NCBI GenBank assembly: GCA_946185285.1
Contig: CAMHIS010000012.1
Location: 1 to 47,619 of the forward strand
Direction: 5' to 3'
DNA from: an uncultured Prevotellaceae bacterium
GTDB lineage: Bacteria; Bacteroidota; Bacteroidia; Bacteroidales; Bacteroidaceae
Length of the DNA stretch: 47,619 bases
Notes under the pieces: generated by a model
The model's database searches: none
Told to the model about the DNA's origin: nothing
What the model saw: only the letters and a program-made list of their open reading frames with translations
Shown: positions 16,837 to 24,114 of the stretch, one piece after another
How positions within the stretch are numbered: position 1 is the stretch's first letter
Layout of the letters: each line of letters starts with the position of its first letter
Program-made: the position numbers and the translations under genes

Positions 16837-17627
16837 AAATAATAAATCGGATTGGTGCAGGTCTCGGCAATCTCCGTGCGGACGCCCGGGCAGCGCTCGC
16901 TGATAATGTCGCGGAACACCTCGGTGGTGAACTGCTCGCTTTGGTAGTGGCCGATGACGCATATCTGCACGCGCTGCTCGTAGCCGAAGTACTGGTGGTA
17001 GTGCATCTCGCCCGTGATGAAGGCATCGGCACCTTGGCTGACCGCCTCGTCGAGCAGGAAGTCCCCTGCCCCGCCGCAGATGGCCACTCGACTCACCTTC
17101 CGCCGCAGCAGTTCGTTGGTCATCGCACACTCCACGCCGAACGCTTTCTTCACCTTCAGCACGAAGTCGTCCGAGGCCATAGGCTCCTCCAGCGTGCCGA
17201 TGACACCGCTGCCGCACTCCACGTCCCCTACCCGCTTCGCACTCATAAACGCCGTGCCCTGCAGGCCCAGCTTCTCGGCTATCTTGAAGTTCACGCCGCC
17301 CTGGGCATTGTCCATGTTGGTGTGCATCGAGATGACGCACACATCATTCTGGATGGCCTTACGCACCGTGCGCTGCACGTCGGTCAGGTCGCTGATGGTC
17401 TTCAGGCCGCGAAACAGCAGCGGATGGTGGCTCACAACGAGGTTGCAGCCCTTCTGGACGGCCTCGTCGATAATCCGCTCGGTCACGTCCAGACACAATA
17501 ATGCCCCTGAAACCTCCGCCTCTGTTAATCCAACCTGCAAGCCAGCATTGTCCCAGCTTTCCTGCAGTGGCAGGGGCGCGAACTGTTCAAGGGCGCTCAA
17601 CACTTCCTTAACTTTCACGCTACTCAA
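16833..17627 (-). CDS. Nif3-like dinuclear metal-centre protein (DUF34)
   Basis: The N-terminus has QESWDNAGLQVG, and LVVSHHPLLF gives the paired His metal ligands. MHTNMDNAQGG and the C-terminal VIGHYQSE supply the other ligands. NIF3/DUF34 proteins bind two divalent metals in a toroidal hexamer and have been linked to GTP cyclohydrolase-type activity, but the cellular role is unresolved. The length of 264 residues is the short form, without the PII-like insert. Confidence 0.9.
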   Translation of the reverse strand: MSSVKVKEVLSALEQFAPLPLQESWDNAGLQVGLTEAEVSGALLCLDVTERIIDEAVQKGCNLVVSHHPLLFRGLKTISDLTDVQRTVRKAIQNDVCVISMHTNMDNAQGGVNFKIAEKLGLQGTAFMSAKRVGDVECGSGVIGTLEEPMASDDFVLKVKKAFGVECAMTNELLRRKVSRVAICGGAGDFLLDEAVSQGADAFITGEMHYHQYFGYEQRVQICVIGHYQSEQFTTEVFRDIISERCPGVRTEIAETCTNPIYYL

Positions 17628-17644
17628 TGTTACATTTTAGGGTG

Positions 17645-17652
17645 CAAAGTTA
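17645..17652 (-). promoter_or_regulatory. -7 box TAACTTTG of the Nif3/zinc-ribbon operon
   Basis: Plus-strand CAAAGTTA, 18 bases upstream of the Nif3 ATG at 17627. Confidence 0.6.
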
Positions 17653-17714
17653 CGCTTTTTTCCTGAAACCGCCAACTTTTCAGCCCGTTATTTAACTATT
17701 CTACAGACTTCGCC

Positions 17715-18665
17715 TCACTTTTCGGAAGCCAGCACCGCCAGCCGCTGCGATATTTCGGCCTTGTAGCGCTCGCGCAACTCCTCGGGCAGGAAACTCTGGT
17801 CGATGAACGCCTCCCAGCGCGGCTGCACCTTCTGGAACTTCTGCAGGATGTTGCCGATGACCTTGTCGTCAAGCCCCGTCGTGCGCATGGCGTTCACAAA
17901 GTTCTGGCGCGTCAGCTTCCGCTTGCGCCCGTCGAGCGTCAGTGCCAGCTCCTCGGGGTCGTCAAACAGCAGGTGGACGTTCAGCAGGTCGTAGGCGGGG
18001 GCCAGCGTGTAGAGTCCCGGCACGAGACTCAGCAGCGAGAAGTTCTTCAGGTGCATGTCAGAGTTGCCCGTCAGCCACGAGAACACCACCAGCTCCCAGT
18101 AGTTCACCAGGTCGAGCTGCGCCATCGACGAGTAGCGGCGTATCAGCTTGCCCACGTTCTCGTACGACGACTTGTACTTGTCGGCCGACAGCCGCTCGCT
18201 CAGCTGGCAGGCATCCTCCATCAGGTACTTGCGCCCGTCGTCGTCGCGGTCGATGCGGCGCGTGATGTAGGTCAGCTCGCCGTCGCTGAAGCGTATCAGC
18301 GCATGGGGCACCACCTGAATCCTGGCCAGCGTGGCCAGGTGCATCGTCAGGTCCTCGTCCTCGGGCAGCCATGGGTAGGTGTCCGACTTCGGCTTCAGGA
18401 TGTAGCGCCCCCAGAGTCCGACAATCGTCAGACGGTCAGGCTCGTCCCGTCCGCCACGGTTGATGTCCATCGACAGCTTCGGCTGCACGCCCGTCAGCGT
18501 GGTCCGGCTGCGAATCACCTCACTGGCCAGCTCGCTGATGTTCTGCCGCGAATAGGGCAGCACCGGCGGCGTGGCACTGCCGAAGAAGCGCCGCGCACAG
18601 GCGGGATGGTAGTCGCGCTGCCCCTCCTTCAGCTCCTGGTAGCAATACAAGCACTTCTCACTCAT
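17715..18665 (-). CDS. HipT-like serine/threonine kinase toxin (HipA C-terminal type)
   Basis: A 316-residue HipA-fold kinase lacking HipA's N-terminal subdomain, which is encoded separately just upstream. It starts with a zinc-ribbon-like CLYCYQELKEGQRDYHPAC, then TTLTGVQPKLSM (the Gly/Ser/Thr loop where HipA and HipT kinases autophosphorylate), YILKPKSDTYPWLPEDED (ATP-site Lys), GNSDMHLKNFS (catalytic loop; HipA has HGDAHLKN) and LAPAYDLLN (Mg-binding DFG equivalent). All catalytic residues look intact. Its ATG overlaps the hipS stop by one base (TGATG); a GTG three bases earlier is possible. In the E. coli system HipT phosphorylates TrpS; the target here is unknown. Confidence 0.85.
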   Translation of the reverse strand: MSEKCLYCYQELKEGQRDYHPACARRFFGSATPPVLPYSRQNISELASEVIRSRTTLTGVQPKLSMDINRGGRDEPDRLTIVGLWGRYILKPKSDTYPWLPEDEDLTMHLATLARIQVVPHALIRFSDGELTYITRRIDRDDDGRKYLMEDACQLSERLSADKYKSSYENVGKLIRRYSSMAQLDLVNYWELVVFSWLTGNSDMHLKNFSLLSLVPGLYTLAPAYDLLNVHLLFDDPEELALTLDGRKRKLTRQNFVNAMRTTGLDDKVIGNILQKFQKVQPRWEAFIDQSFLPEELRERYKAEISQRLAVLASEK

Positions 18666-18684
18666 CACTTATCACTTATCACTT
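18664..18684 (-). repeat. Heptamer tandem array, 3x AAGTGAT
   Basis: Three exact units (ATCACTT on the plus strand) span the last codons of hipS (EVISDK) and the start of hipT. The array therefore encodes protein and creates the coupled stop/start. Confidence 0.85.
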
Positions 18685-18991
18685 CAACAACGCCCACCGC
18701 TCCGATGCAGTCCTGACAGCAGGCTATGAGGAGTCCCATGCGGTCGTTCGGGTTCAGCTTCCAGTTCTTCGTCGTGATGTTCAGCAGCCAGCCCTCAGGT
18801 ATCAGTCCGTCGAAGAAGGCGAAGAGCACGTTCTGTTTGTAAGGCTCGGCCCTGAGCGGCAGCGTCAGGCTCACCGGCTCGGCACCGCCACGGCTCAGGT
18901 AGTCGGCGTCATACTCGAAGACGTAGCCGTCCTCATCCTCAGTCAGCCATCCGGCCAGCCTGTCGCGATAGAGTATCCTGGCACGCCTCAT
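18665..18991 (-). CDS. HipS-like protein (HipA N-terminal subdomain)
   Basis: A 108-residue protein matching the couple_hipA N-terminal domain: RILYRDRLAGWLTEDEDGYVFEYD, LSLTLPL-type motif VSLTLPLRAEPY, FFDGLIPEGWL, then NDRMGLLIACCQDCIGAVGV. In HipBST systems this separate subunit, not HipB, counteracts the kinase. It overlaps hipB by 4 bp and hipT by 1 bp. Confidence 0.85.
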   Translation of the reverse strand: MRRARILYRDRLAGWLTEDEDGYVFEYDADYLSRGGAEPVSLTLPLRAEPYKQNVLFAFFDGLIPEGWLLNITTKNWKLNPNDRMGLLIACCQDCIGAVGVVEVISDK

Positions 18992-19209
18992 TCCTCACCT
19001 CCCCCTATCCTGTCAATGCCAAGCTCGGCACCGAAGAGATTCAGCACGCAGTTCACCTTGTCCATGCGCAGCGTGCGCTTGCCCTGCTCCAGGTCGCGCA
19101 CAAAGCGCAGGCCCACGCCCGACTTCGCCGAGAGGTCCTCCTGCGTCAGTCCGTACTGCTTGCGCATCGCCTTCACGTACTGCGACAATCTGTTTTGTCC
19201 GTCCATCAC
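18988..19209 (-). CDS. HipB-like XRE DNA-binding protein
   Basis: A 73-residue protein with a single HTH (RKQYGLTQEDLSAKSGVGLRFVRDLEQGKRTLR), the HipB-type antitoxin/repressor fold. The start is MMDGQN at 19209 or one codon later. It is the first gene of the hipBST operon and probably autorepresses it through the inverted repeats upstream. Confidence 0.85.
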   Translation of the reverse strand: MMDGQNRLSQYVKAMRKQYGLTQEDLSAKSGVGLRFVRDLEQGKRTLRMDKVNCVLNLFGAELGIDRIGGGEE

Positions 19210-19235
19210 TGTCTCCTTTTTTTAGAAAAACAGTG

Positions 19236-19364
19236 CAAATATACAATAAATTTAGGTTAATTACACCATTTCGGGTATAAATTTAATGATTATTATAAAA
19301 AATATACCCGTTCGGGGCGTTCTTTGGGTGTCAATCCTACAATTATACCCCAAAAGGTATAAAT
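19236..19364 (-). promoter_or_regulatory. hipBST promoter and operator-like inverted repeats
   Basis: A TATATTTG -7 box (plus CAAATATA, 19236-19243) lies 26 bases from hipB. Upstream are CGGGTATA (19272-19279) facing TATACCCG (19303-19310) with a 23-bp spacer, and TTATACC-N6-GGTATAA (19343-19362). The half-site GGTATAAAT occurs at 19274 and 19356. Paired half-sites with short spacers resemble HipB operators. Confidence 0.6.
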
Positions 19365-19369
19365 CAATC

Positions 19370-19403
19370 AGCGGCACACCCCGCCTTTTGGGGATGCGCC
19401 GCT
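19370..19403 (-). terminator. Two-part hairpin downstream of the amidase gene
   Basis: Outer arms AGCGGC/GCCGCT and inner arms CCCC/GGGG. It starts 6 bases past the amidase stop on the minus strand. No U-tract follows, so it may stabilise the mRNA end instead of terminating it. Confidence 0.4.
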
Positions 19404-19408
19404 ACCGT

Positions 19409-19837
19409 TTACGAGAGGCTCAGGGGCTGCAGACCAGCATACTCCTCTCGGGCGTCGAAGCAGGGACAGGCCTTGCGTACGCCGGGCAGGTCGCGGTGGC
19501 CTAAGATGACGGCGTCGGGGTAGTCCGTCTTGAGACTGCGCAACAGGGCGTTCAGCGCCGCCTTCTGTTCCCGGGTACGGGTGTCGGCAGGTGTTCCCTC
19601 GGGCGTCAGTCCGCCCTCGTAACAGACACCGATGGAGTGCTGGTTATAGTGGCGGGCGTGCGCCCCTGGCAGGTTCTCGTGCCGCGTCTGGTACATCCGT
19701 CCGTCGCGGGTGATGTAGTAGTGGTAGCCGGTGAACCCGAAGCGGGCGTCGTGACAGGCGATGAGGTCCTCGACAGAGAACCGGCGGTCGCAGCGCGTGG
19801 CCGAACAGTGAACAACAATCAAATCAATCTTTCGCAT
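19409..19837 (-). CDS. N-acetylmuramoyl-L-alanine amidase (PGRP/amidase_2 type)
   Basis: A 142-residue zinc amidase that cuts the lactyl-peptide bond of peptidoglycan. It shows LIVVHCSAT (first His ligand), GFTGYHYYITRDGRMYQTR, GAHARHYNQHSIGVCYEGG and ILGHRDLPGVRKACPCFD (second His and Cys ligands). It has no signal peptide. In Bacteroidales this gene commonly follows a 'smalltalk' peptide gene; that arrangement is intact here, but the HU-like gene usually found next to them is missing. Confidence 0.9.
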   Translation of the reverse strand: MRKIDLIVVHCSATRCDRRFSVEDLIACHDARFGFTGYHYYITRDGRMYQTRHENLPGAHARHYNQHSIGVCYEGGLTPEGTPADTRTREQKAALNALLRSLKTDYPDAVILGHRDLPGVRKACPCFDAREEYAGLQPLSLS

Positions 19838-19871
19838 AATTAATCAAACAAATTCTTTCATTAGTTTTTAA

Positions 19872-19966
19872 GTCACACAGATCTCACTGATCCCACAGAT
19901 AATCCAGAAGCCCGGAAACAGCATGAAGAGAAAATAAATCTGCGAAATCTGTGGGATCTGTGTGAC
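19872..19966. repeat. Inverted arrays of nonamers (CCCACAGAT family)
   Basis: The left arm reads CACACAGAT-CTCACTGAT-CCCACAGAT. The right arm, read on the other strand, is CACACAGAT-CCCACAGAT-TTCGCAGAT. The outer 12 bp (GTCACACAGATC/GATCTGTGTGAC) pair perfectly. It sits between the smalltalk and amidase genes and would form a long hairpin in their mRNA. Confidence 0.8.
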
Positions 19967-19977
19967 CATAAGAGAGG

Positions 19978-20079
19978 TTAGCCGTTCATGCAGCTCTGCG
20001 TGAGGAACGAGCTGACGATGGCCGTGAGCACGGTGATGATGAACTGAATAATGGTCTTCCAGGTCTTGAGTGATTTCAT
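19978..20079 (-). CDS. Smalltalk family small protein
   Basis: A 33-residue peptide starting MKSLKTWKTIIQFIITV and ending SSFLTQSCMNG. A basic N-terminus, one membrane helix and a final Cys identify the tiny 'smalltalk' proteins that accompany an amidase in Bacteroidales. The C-terminal Cys after a short hydrophobic run looks lipobox-like, but the function is unknown. A REP palindrome begins 9 bp upstream, where the normal promoter and HU gene would be. Confidence 0.88.
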   Translation of the reverse strand: MKSLKTWKTIIQFIITVLTAIVSSFLTQSCMNG

Positions 20080-20087
20080 GGGTTAGT

Positions 20088-20112
20088 TGATCGGGGGACG
20101 GTTCCGTGATCA
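20088..20112. repeat. REP palindrome R1
   Basis: On the minus strand it reads TGATCACGGAACCGTCCCCCGATCA: TGATC ends flank a GGAACCGTCCCC core. It marks the exact left edge of the response-regulator remnant. Confidence 0.85.
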
Positions 20113-20116
20113 TTTT

Positions 20117-20305
20117 TTAGCCCAGCATATCGGCCAGACCGTAGAACGTTCGTATCTGCTGGAACACGTTTGGGGAAACGATAGTTATGCCAACTCCCTC
20201 GCCCTCAACGTCCAGATAACCTATATCCGCAAGATGCTCGAACCCGACACCAGCATCTCCATCGTGTCCCTCAAGAAGCGCGGGTATAGGTTGGAAGTGA
20301 TATAA
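20117..20305 (+). pseudogene. Remnant of an OmpR-type response regulator (C-terminal winged helix)
   Basis: Only about 62 codons survive: VERSYLLEHVWG, SLALNVQITYIRKML and ISIVSLKKRGYRLEVI, the end of a Trans_reg_C domain. The receiver domain and the first part of the DNA-binding domain are missing, and the break coincides with REP R1. The remnant reads to a normal stop. Expression is doubtful. Confidence 0.85.
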
Positions 20306-20359
20306 CGAGGTTGCCCTTTGGATTCTGCAAAGGAACAGCTACAAATAATGTTCAGAAAT

Positions 20360-20443
20360 TCATGTGATTTTGTCGCCAAACGTGACGGCGCGGCGGATGC
20401 GTGACAGCTGTTGCGGGGTGACGTTGAGGAAGGAGGCGATGCT
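20360..20443 (-). pseudogene. Remnant of a Crp/Fnr-family regulator (C-terminal HTH)
   Basis: The minus-strand frame encodes IASFLNVTPQQLSRIRRAV and ends FGDKIT-stop, the recognition helix and tail of a Crp/Fnr protein. An in-frame TAG lies just upstream and no more of the gene is present. It faces the response-regulator remnant. Confidence 0.75.
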
Positions 20444-20461
20444 CTATTTACGGATTCGGAA

Positions 20462-20683
20462 TCATTCTGTTTTGAAATAACAATAGACGCTTTGCGGTTC
20501 CTTCTTCCCTTTCTTGAAGAACTCTTTGACGATGCGGTATATCTGCCCTCGCTCAAAGTCGTATTTGTCAGGCTCAACATGGATAGTGAACAGACGGGTG
20601 CTGTGAGGAATCACGGGGTCGGTTCTCCTGATCATTTTCAAGAGTCTGATATCTCTATGCTTTATTACTTGTCTCATTCGCAT
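20462..20683 (-). CDS. Short open frame between REPs, unidentified
   Basis: Seventy-three codons, with no family that I recognise. Its N-terminal part (MIRRTDPVIP) is encoded by REP R2, so at most the rest (HSTRLFTIHVEPDKYDFERG, then IYRIVKEFFKKGKKEPQ) could derive from a gene. It is probably another fragment. Confidence 0.3.
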   Translation of the reverse strand: MRMRQVIKHRDIRLLKMIRRTDPVIPHSTRLFTIHVEPDKYDFERGQIYRIVKEFFKKGKKEPQSVYCYFKTE

Positions 20684-20727
20684 TTCACTTAATTTGAAAA
20701 ATGATCAGAAGAACCGACCCCATGATC
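20611..20727. repeat. Inverted REP pair R2/R3 (REPIN-like)
   Basis: R2 (20611-20634) and R3 (20702-20727) carry the core GAACCGACCCC, a variant of the usual CCGTCCCC, in opposite orientations about 65 bp apart. Two inverted REPs around a short spacer is the unit that RAYT enzymes are thought to mobilise. Confidence 0.75.
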
Positions 20728-20852
20728 TTTTGTATGCCATCACCTACGCGCTGCCACGCTCCAAACAGGTCAAAAGGGCGTACCTCGGCATGGACGAGGA
20801 ACAGTCGGAGCTATGCAGGCTGGCGGTGCCGGGATGGGGGCAAAGCACATGA
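20727..20852 (+). pseudogene. Unidentified gene remnant after REP R3
   Basis: A frame entering from the REP encodes LLYAITYALPRSK, GMDEEQSELCRLAVPGW and a stop at 20850-20852. Codon use looks protein-like (high third-position G/C), but there is no start and I do not recognise the family. It looks like another C-terminal piece cut at a REP. Confidence 0.4.
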
Positions 20853-21087
20853 GTGACCCAACGCGGAAAACAGAAAGAAAAACGACAGAAAAAGTAAAGA
20901 CTATACTTTTCCTGCCGTGCTTCAATCCTTTCACGTAGTTTGTAATTGCTTGATAGTTAACGTCTTACGGTGAATGGTTGCTTTCAGTATGGATGACGCA
21001 GCTTTGTCAAAGTAAACGGCTTGATGTTGAGGGGCTGTTTTGGTGGATAAAGTGGCGGTTTACGGACGAAAGGCGGCGGGTTTTGCT

Positions 21088-21172
21088 TTGCTGACCTTGG
21101 TCAGCAATTCATCTGGCGGCTCCAAACGATGCGAATGGCGGCCCCAAACGGATTGAATGGCGGCTCCAAACG
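21088..21172 (+). repeat. Hairpin plus three direct repeats, possibly an IS21-like end
   Basis: A 9-bp hairpin (TTGCTGACC-TT-GGTCAGCAA, 21088-21107) is followed by TGGCGGCTCCAAACG at 21114, TGGCGGCCCCAAACG at 21136 and TGGCGGCTCCAAACG at 21158. The period is exactly 22 bp. Multiple direct terminal repeats are typical of IS21-family ends, but no istA/istB is present. The stretch 20853-21087 holds no gene I can support. Confidence 0.45.
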
Positions 21173-21195
21173 TGACAGAGATATGGGAGAAGATT

Positions 21196-21638
21196 TCAGA
21201 TTGCCTTTCCACGACAGAAGCGGTGCTCAATCTGGCGGTCGTCGCCAAGATAGATGTAACGTTCCAAACGCTGAAGCAGTGAATAGTTGTCGTGATTCAA
21301 GTCGCTGTCGCCGATGACGAGAGCGTCGAACTCATAGCCTGGCTCGAAGCTTCCCACCTGGCCGAAAAAGCAGCCAGCCGACTTGGTGGCCAGCCAAAAT
21401 GCCTGGGGAAGGTGTACTGCTGGAGCCACGGCAACAGTTCCAAGTCCATGGCGATGCCTTCCTCACTGTCCAACCGTTGAGCATTGAGCGTTGAACGTTG
21501 AACAGAAGCCAGATCAGCAGCTACTCCTGTCACGCGTCCATCGGCGCTGACAGCGACATAGCCATTCTCAATTACCTCGAAACGGCCCGGTTCCTTCGTA
21601 AAGAGGAGATGAGCTTCATAAATTTTTTCCTTCTTCAT
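21196..21638 (-). pseudogene. Guanine deaminase pseudogene with internal deletion and frameshift
   Basis: The N-terminus is intact (YEAHLLFTKEPGRFEVIENG, VSADGRVTGV) and continues to GIAMDLELLPWLQQYTFP. The frame then changes and only the C-terminus follows (ATKSAGCFFGQVGSFEPGYE, FDALVIGDSDLN, RYIYLGDDRQIEHRFCRGK). About 280 central residues, including the metal-binding core, are gone, so it cannot be active. The segment between VAADL and GIAMDL is replaced by a heptamer array (21476-21503). Confidence 0.85.
21476..21503 (+). repeat. Heptamer tandem array, 4 units (GTTGAGC/ATTGAGC/2x GTTGAAC)
   Basis: Four 7-bp units lie inside the guanine deaminase pseudogene, exactly where about 30 residues of the normal protein are missing. 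Confidence 0.85.
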
Positions 21639-21709
21639 CAGTCACATAAGCCATTCACCATAACAGACTGATGTGCAGACGCTTAGCAAATAAGTGAAGA
21701 GTCTCCTGT

Positions 21710-21949
21710 CTACTTGATTCCCCGTTCGTTCAGCGCCTTAGCGTAGCGGGCGGCGTTGCGCAGGTGCTCGGCGTAGCTGACTGCAAAGTTGTGGGTGCCC
21801 GAGAAGTCCTCCTTGGCACACATGTAGAGGTAGTCGTGGCGGATGTAGTTGAGCACGGCGTCGATACCCTTCACCGATGCAATCTTGATGGGGCCTGGTG
21901 GCAGACCGGTGTTGCGGTAGGTGTTGTAGGGGCTGTCGAAGAACAGCAT
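21710..21949 (-). pseudogene. mltG: 3' remnant of mltG (endolytic transglycosylase)
   Basis: Seventy-nine codons encode SPYNTYRNTGLPPGPIKIAS, VLNYIRHDYLYMCAKEDFSG and HNFAVSYAEH, the C-terminal end of MltG. The first ~270 residues, including the signal anchor and most of the catalytic domain, are missing. The break lies 4 bp from REP R4. Confidence 0.85.
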
Positions 21950-21953
21950 GTCG

Positions 21954-22277
21954 AATCAGAGGGGGACGGTTCTCTGATCATTTTCGGAAGACCGTCGCCA
22001 CGACGATGTTTGTTCGCTAATTCTGTCCAATCCATATCATTCAGCTTTAAAAGTAATCAAAGTCCCCCGATCAATCTTTGGTCGAATAATGATCACGGCG
22101 CTCGAGCTTGCCTCGCTTTGCAAAGCAAAGAGTCCCCCGATCACCCGATTTTTATTTTTTTTACCTTGGAAAGTGATCAGTGGAACCGTCCCCCGATTTT
22201 CGTAACTTTTCCCTCTTATTATATCAACTCTAATATAATATATGGTAGAAGTGATCATAGGAACCGTCCCCTGATCA
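21954..22277. repeat. Cluster of five REP palindromes (R4-R8)
   Basis: R4 21954-21980, R5 22055-22073, R6 22090-22143 (carries a 30-bp insert with GCTTTGCAAAGC), R7 22174-22197, R8 22252-22277. R4, R7 and R8 keep the GAACCGTCCCC core; R5 and R6 keep AGTCCCCCGATCA. The 445 bp between the mltG remnant and the DKNYY gene hold no other gene that I can support. Confidence 0.8.
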
Positions 22278-22395
22278 CCCGAGGTCATTCTCGACTGACG
22301 GGCTGTTCACGCTACGGTATGGTAAAGACAGAAATAACCTGCTGATAATGAGGCTCAGTGCAGGAAGTGCAGGTTCTTTTTCGGCTTCCCCCTAT

Positions 22396-23016
22396 TCACT
22401 TCAACTGCTTGCCCTTGTAATAGGCGTTGAAGGTGTCTTCGGCGTAACCGTCGCCAGTATACCTGAACGTCGAGGCAAAAGCGCCTTCCACCTTCTTGCC
22501 GTGATAGTAGGCGCTGAAAGAGTCCTTGGCGTAACCTCCCTCCAACAGCTGGAACGACGAGGCCATACAGCCTTTCAGCTTCTCGCCGAAATAATAGACG
22601 TTGAAGGCATCCTTAGCGTAACCGCCGCCCAGGTCGACAAACGAGGTGGGCATGGCATCTATCTTCTTGTCGCCATAGTAGACGTTCATCTGCGTCTTGT
22701 AATAGCCCCTGCGCAGGCCGACGGACTCGTCAACCGAACCGTGACCGGGACGGCGCCAGCTGGAATGCGCCTTCAGGCGGAACGACGACGGGTCGACATT
22801 CTCGAGCACACGGCCATCCATATACACATTATAACGGTCCTTCGCATAGCCGCAGCCTAAATCGACAAAGCTGCGGGCATCGGCCTCCATCAGGACTTCA
22901 CCGCCGAAATAAACGCGACTGCGCTCAACTTCATAACCCTGGGCGTGGCTCAACGCCGCCCATCCCATCATGGTCACCAATACGAGTGACTTGAGTAAAA
23001 ATGCTGTCTGTCTCAT
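22396..23016 (-). CDS. Secreted DKNYY-repeat protein
   Basis: A signal peptide (about residues 1-25, ending ALSHAQ) is followed by five or so repeats built on Gly-Tyr-Ala-Lys-Asp plus NVYYxGxKL (GGYAKDAFNVYYFGEKLKG, GGYAKDSFSAYYHGKKVEG). This matches the DKNYY family, beta-rich secreted proteins of unknown role. The ATG at 23016 is chosen because the signal peptide starts there. It is intact, unlike the genes to its right. Confidence 0.82.
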   Translation of the reverse strand: MRQTAFLLKSLVLVTMMGWAALSHAQGYEVERSRVYFGGEVLMEADARSFVDLGCGYAKDRYNVYMDGRVLENVDPSSFRLKAHSSWRRPGHGSVDESVGLRRGYYKTQMNVYYGDKKIDAMPTSFVDLGGGYAKDAFNVYYFGEKLKGCMASSFQLLEGGYAKDSFSAYYHGKKVEGAFASTFRYTGDGYAEDTFNAYYKGKQLK

Positions 23017-23210
23017 AATCGTTTTCTTTTTTGAGTTATTGTTTTGATGATGCAAAGATAGGGCATTCTCTATGAACATCAAGGAGAAAAGCCCTAATCG
23101 TAGGTGGGGATTTCCCTAAAACAGTTTCCGAAAGATTTGAATTGTCTTGTACTGGAATAACTTGACACTATTTTCGCCATAACAAAAGTAACAAGTTATG
23201 ACAAAGCAAA

Positions 23211-23229
23211 ATCACAGGGACTCCGATCA
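23211..23229. repeat. REP palindrome R9, 3' of the RAYT gene
   Basis: ATCACAGGGACTCCGATCA, a diverged copy lying 12 bp past the transposase stop. Confidence 0.65.
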
Positions 23230-23240
23230 TTTTTCATCAG

Positions 23241-24044
23241 TTACAATTTTTGAATTATTCCAAAGGAGACACCTGTCAGTCTTGACAGTTGCCGTATACC
23301 AGCGCCGAAAGATTTGGCCGATTTCAGGACAATATTCCGTCTTGCCTTTTCAAGGCTCTGAACCATTAGAGGATTCGCTATTCCGTGAGTATTCAACAGA
23401 AAAGCTCTGACGTCACTGTCCGAAAGAGTTATCTTTTCTTCCGTATCAATGTCAAGTATGTCGTTATAGTCATCGACAGGCGTAGAGACCCACTCCACCA
23501 AATCATGTCTGTCAATTCTCGAAAGTACCGAGGAGACTGCGCAGAGAGGATATTCTTGCGGACATTTGCCACTATACTCGCTCCAACTGCTCCAAGGATA
23601 ATCGTCTACATTTGAGGCTATGCCTGATTTAACAGGGTTCTGGTGGATGTATCTCAACAACACGACAAAGTATTCCATACTGTCAACAGGCTCGCTCTTG
23701 AAACGGTCCTGGAAAAGATGTTCATTACGACCGTATTTCCTATTAAAATAGTATGCGTATGCGATACCCAGCTTTTTAACGACCTCACTAACTGTCTCTG
23801 CACGCTCGCGTACCAACAGGTGGACGTGGTTGCTCATTAGACAGTAGGCATAGAAGGCACATGGTGGCTGAAGCAAAAGACCGTTTTCATCACGCCGCTC
23901 AGTCAAGGTGCGCATTAGGGCTATCATTTGCAGATAGTCCTCGTCATCCTCAAAGATGTCCTGTCGGTTTATACCCCGGAGCATCACGTGGTAGATTCCT
24001 GTACCACTTCTCTTGCGTACCTGTCGTGGCATATCGGTTGTCAT
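23241..24044 (-). CDS. REP-associated tyrosine transposase (RAYT, Y1/IS200-like HUH)
   Basis: A single-strand DNA transposase of the Y1_Tnp type. It begins MPRQVRKRSGTGIYHVMLRG and has the HUH pair SNHVHLLV and the catalytic-tyrosine helix LLRYIHQNPVKSGI. A C-terminal extension ends RQLSRLTGVSFGIIQKL. REP palindromes lie just outside both ends (R9 and R10), as expected for a RAYT. I place the start at the ATG at 24044, 10 bases after a TATCTTTG box; MPRQ at 24032 is the alternative. The gene is intact. Confidence 0.9.
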   Translation of the reverse strand: MTTDMPRQVRKRSGTGIYHVMLRGINRQDIFEDDEDYLQMIALMRTLTERRDENGLLLQPPCAFYAYCLMSNHVHLLVRERAETVSEVVKKLGIAYAYYFNRKYGRNEHLFQDRFKSEPVDSMEYFVVLLRYIHQNPVKSGIASNVDDYPWSSWSEYSGKCPQEYPLCAVSSVLSRIDRHDLVEWVSTPVDDYNDILDIDTEEKITLSDSDVRAFLLNTHGIANPLMVQSLEKARRNIVLKSAKSFGAGIRQLSRLTGVSFGIIQKL

Positions 24045-24053
24045 TAGGCATTG

Positions 24054-24061
24054 CAAAGATA
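24054..24061 (-). promoter_or_regulatory. -7 box TATCTTTG of the RAYT gene
   Basis: Plus-strand CAAAGATA, 9 bases before the ATG at 24044. Confidence 0.55.
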
Positions 24062-24114
24062 CAATTTTATTTGAATATAGCGACATCATTCAACTCTTTT
24101 TTTGTCGAAAAAAT

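Noticed and set aside
21114..21172. Three direct repeats with 22-bp period considered as a CRISPR array
   Set aside because: Repeat 15 bp, spacer 7 bp, only three units, no cas genes; better explained as a transposon end.
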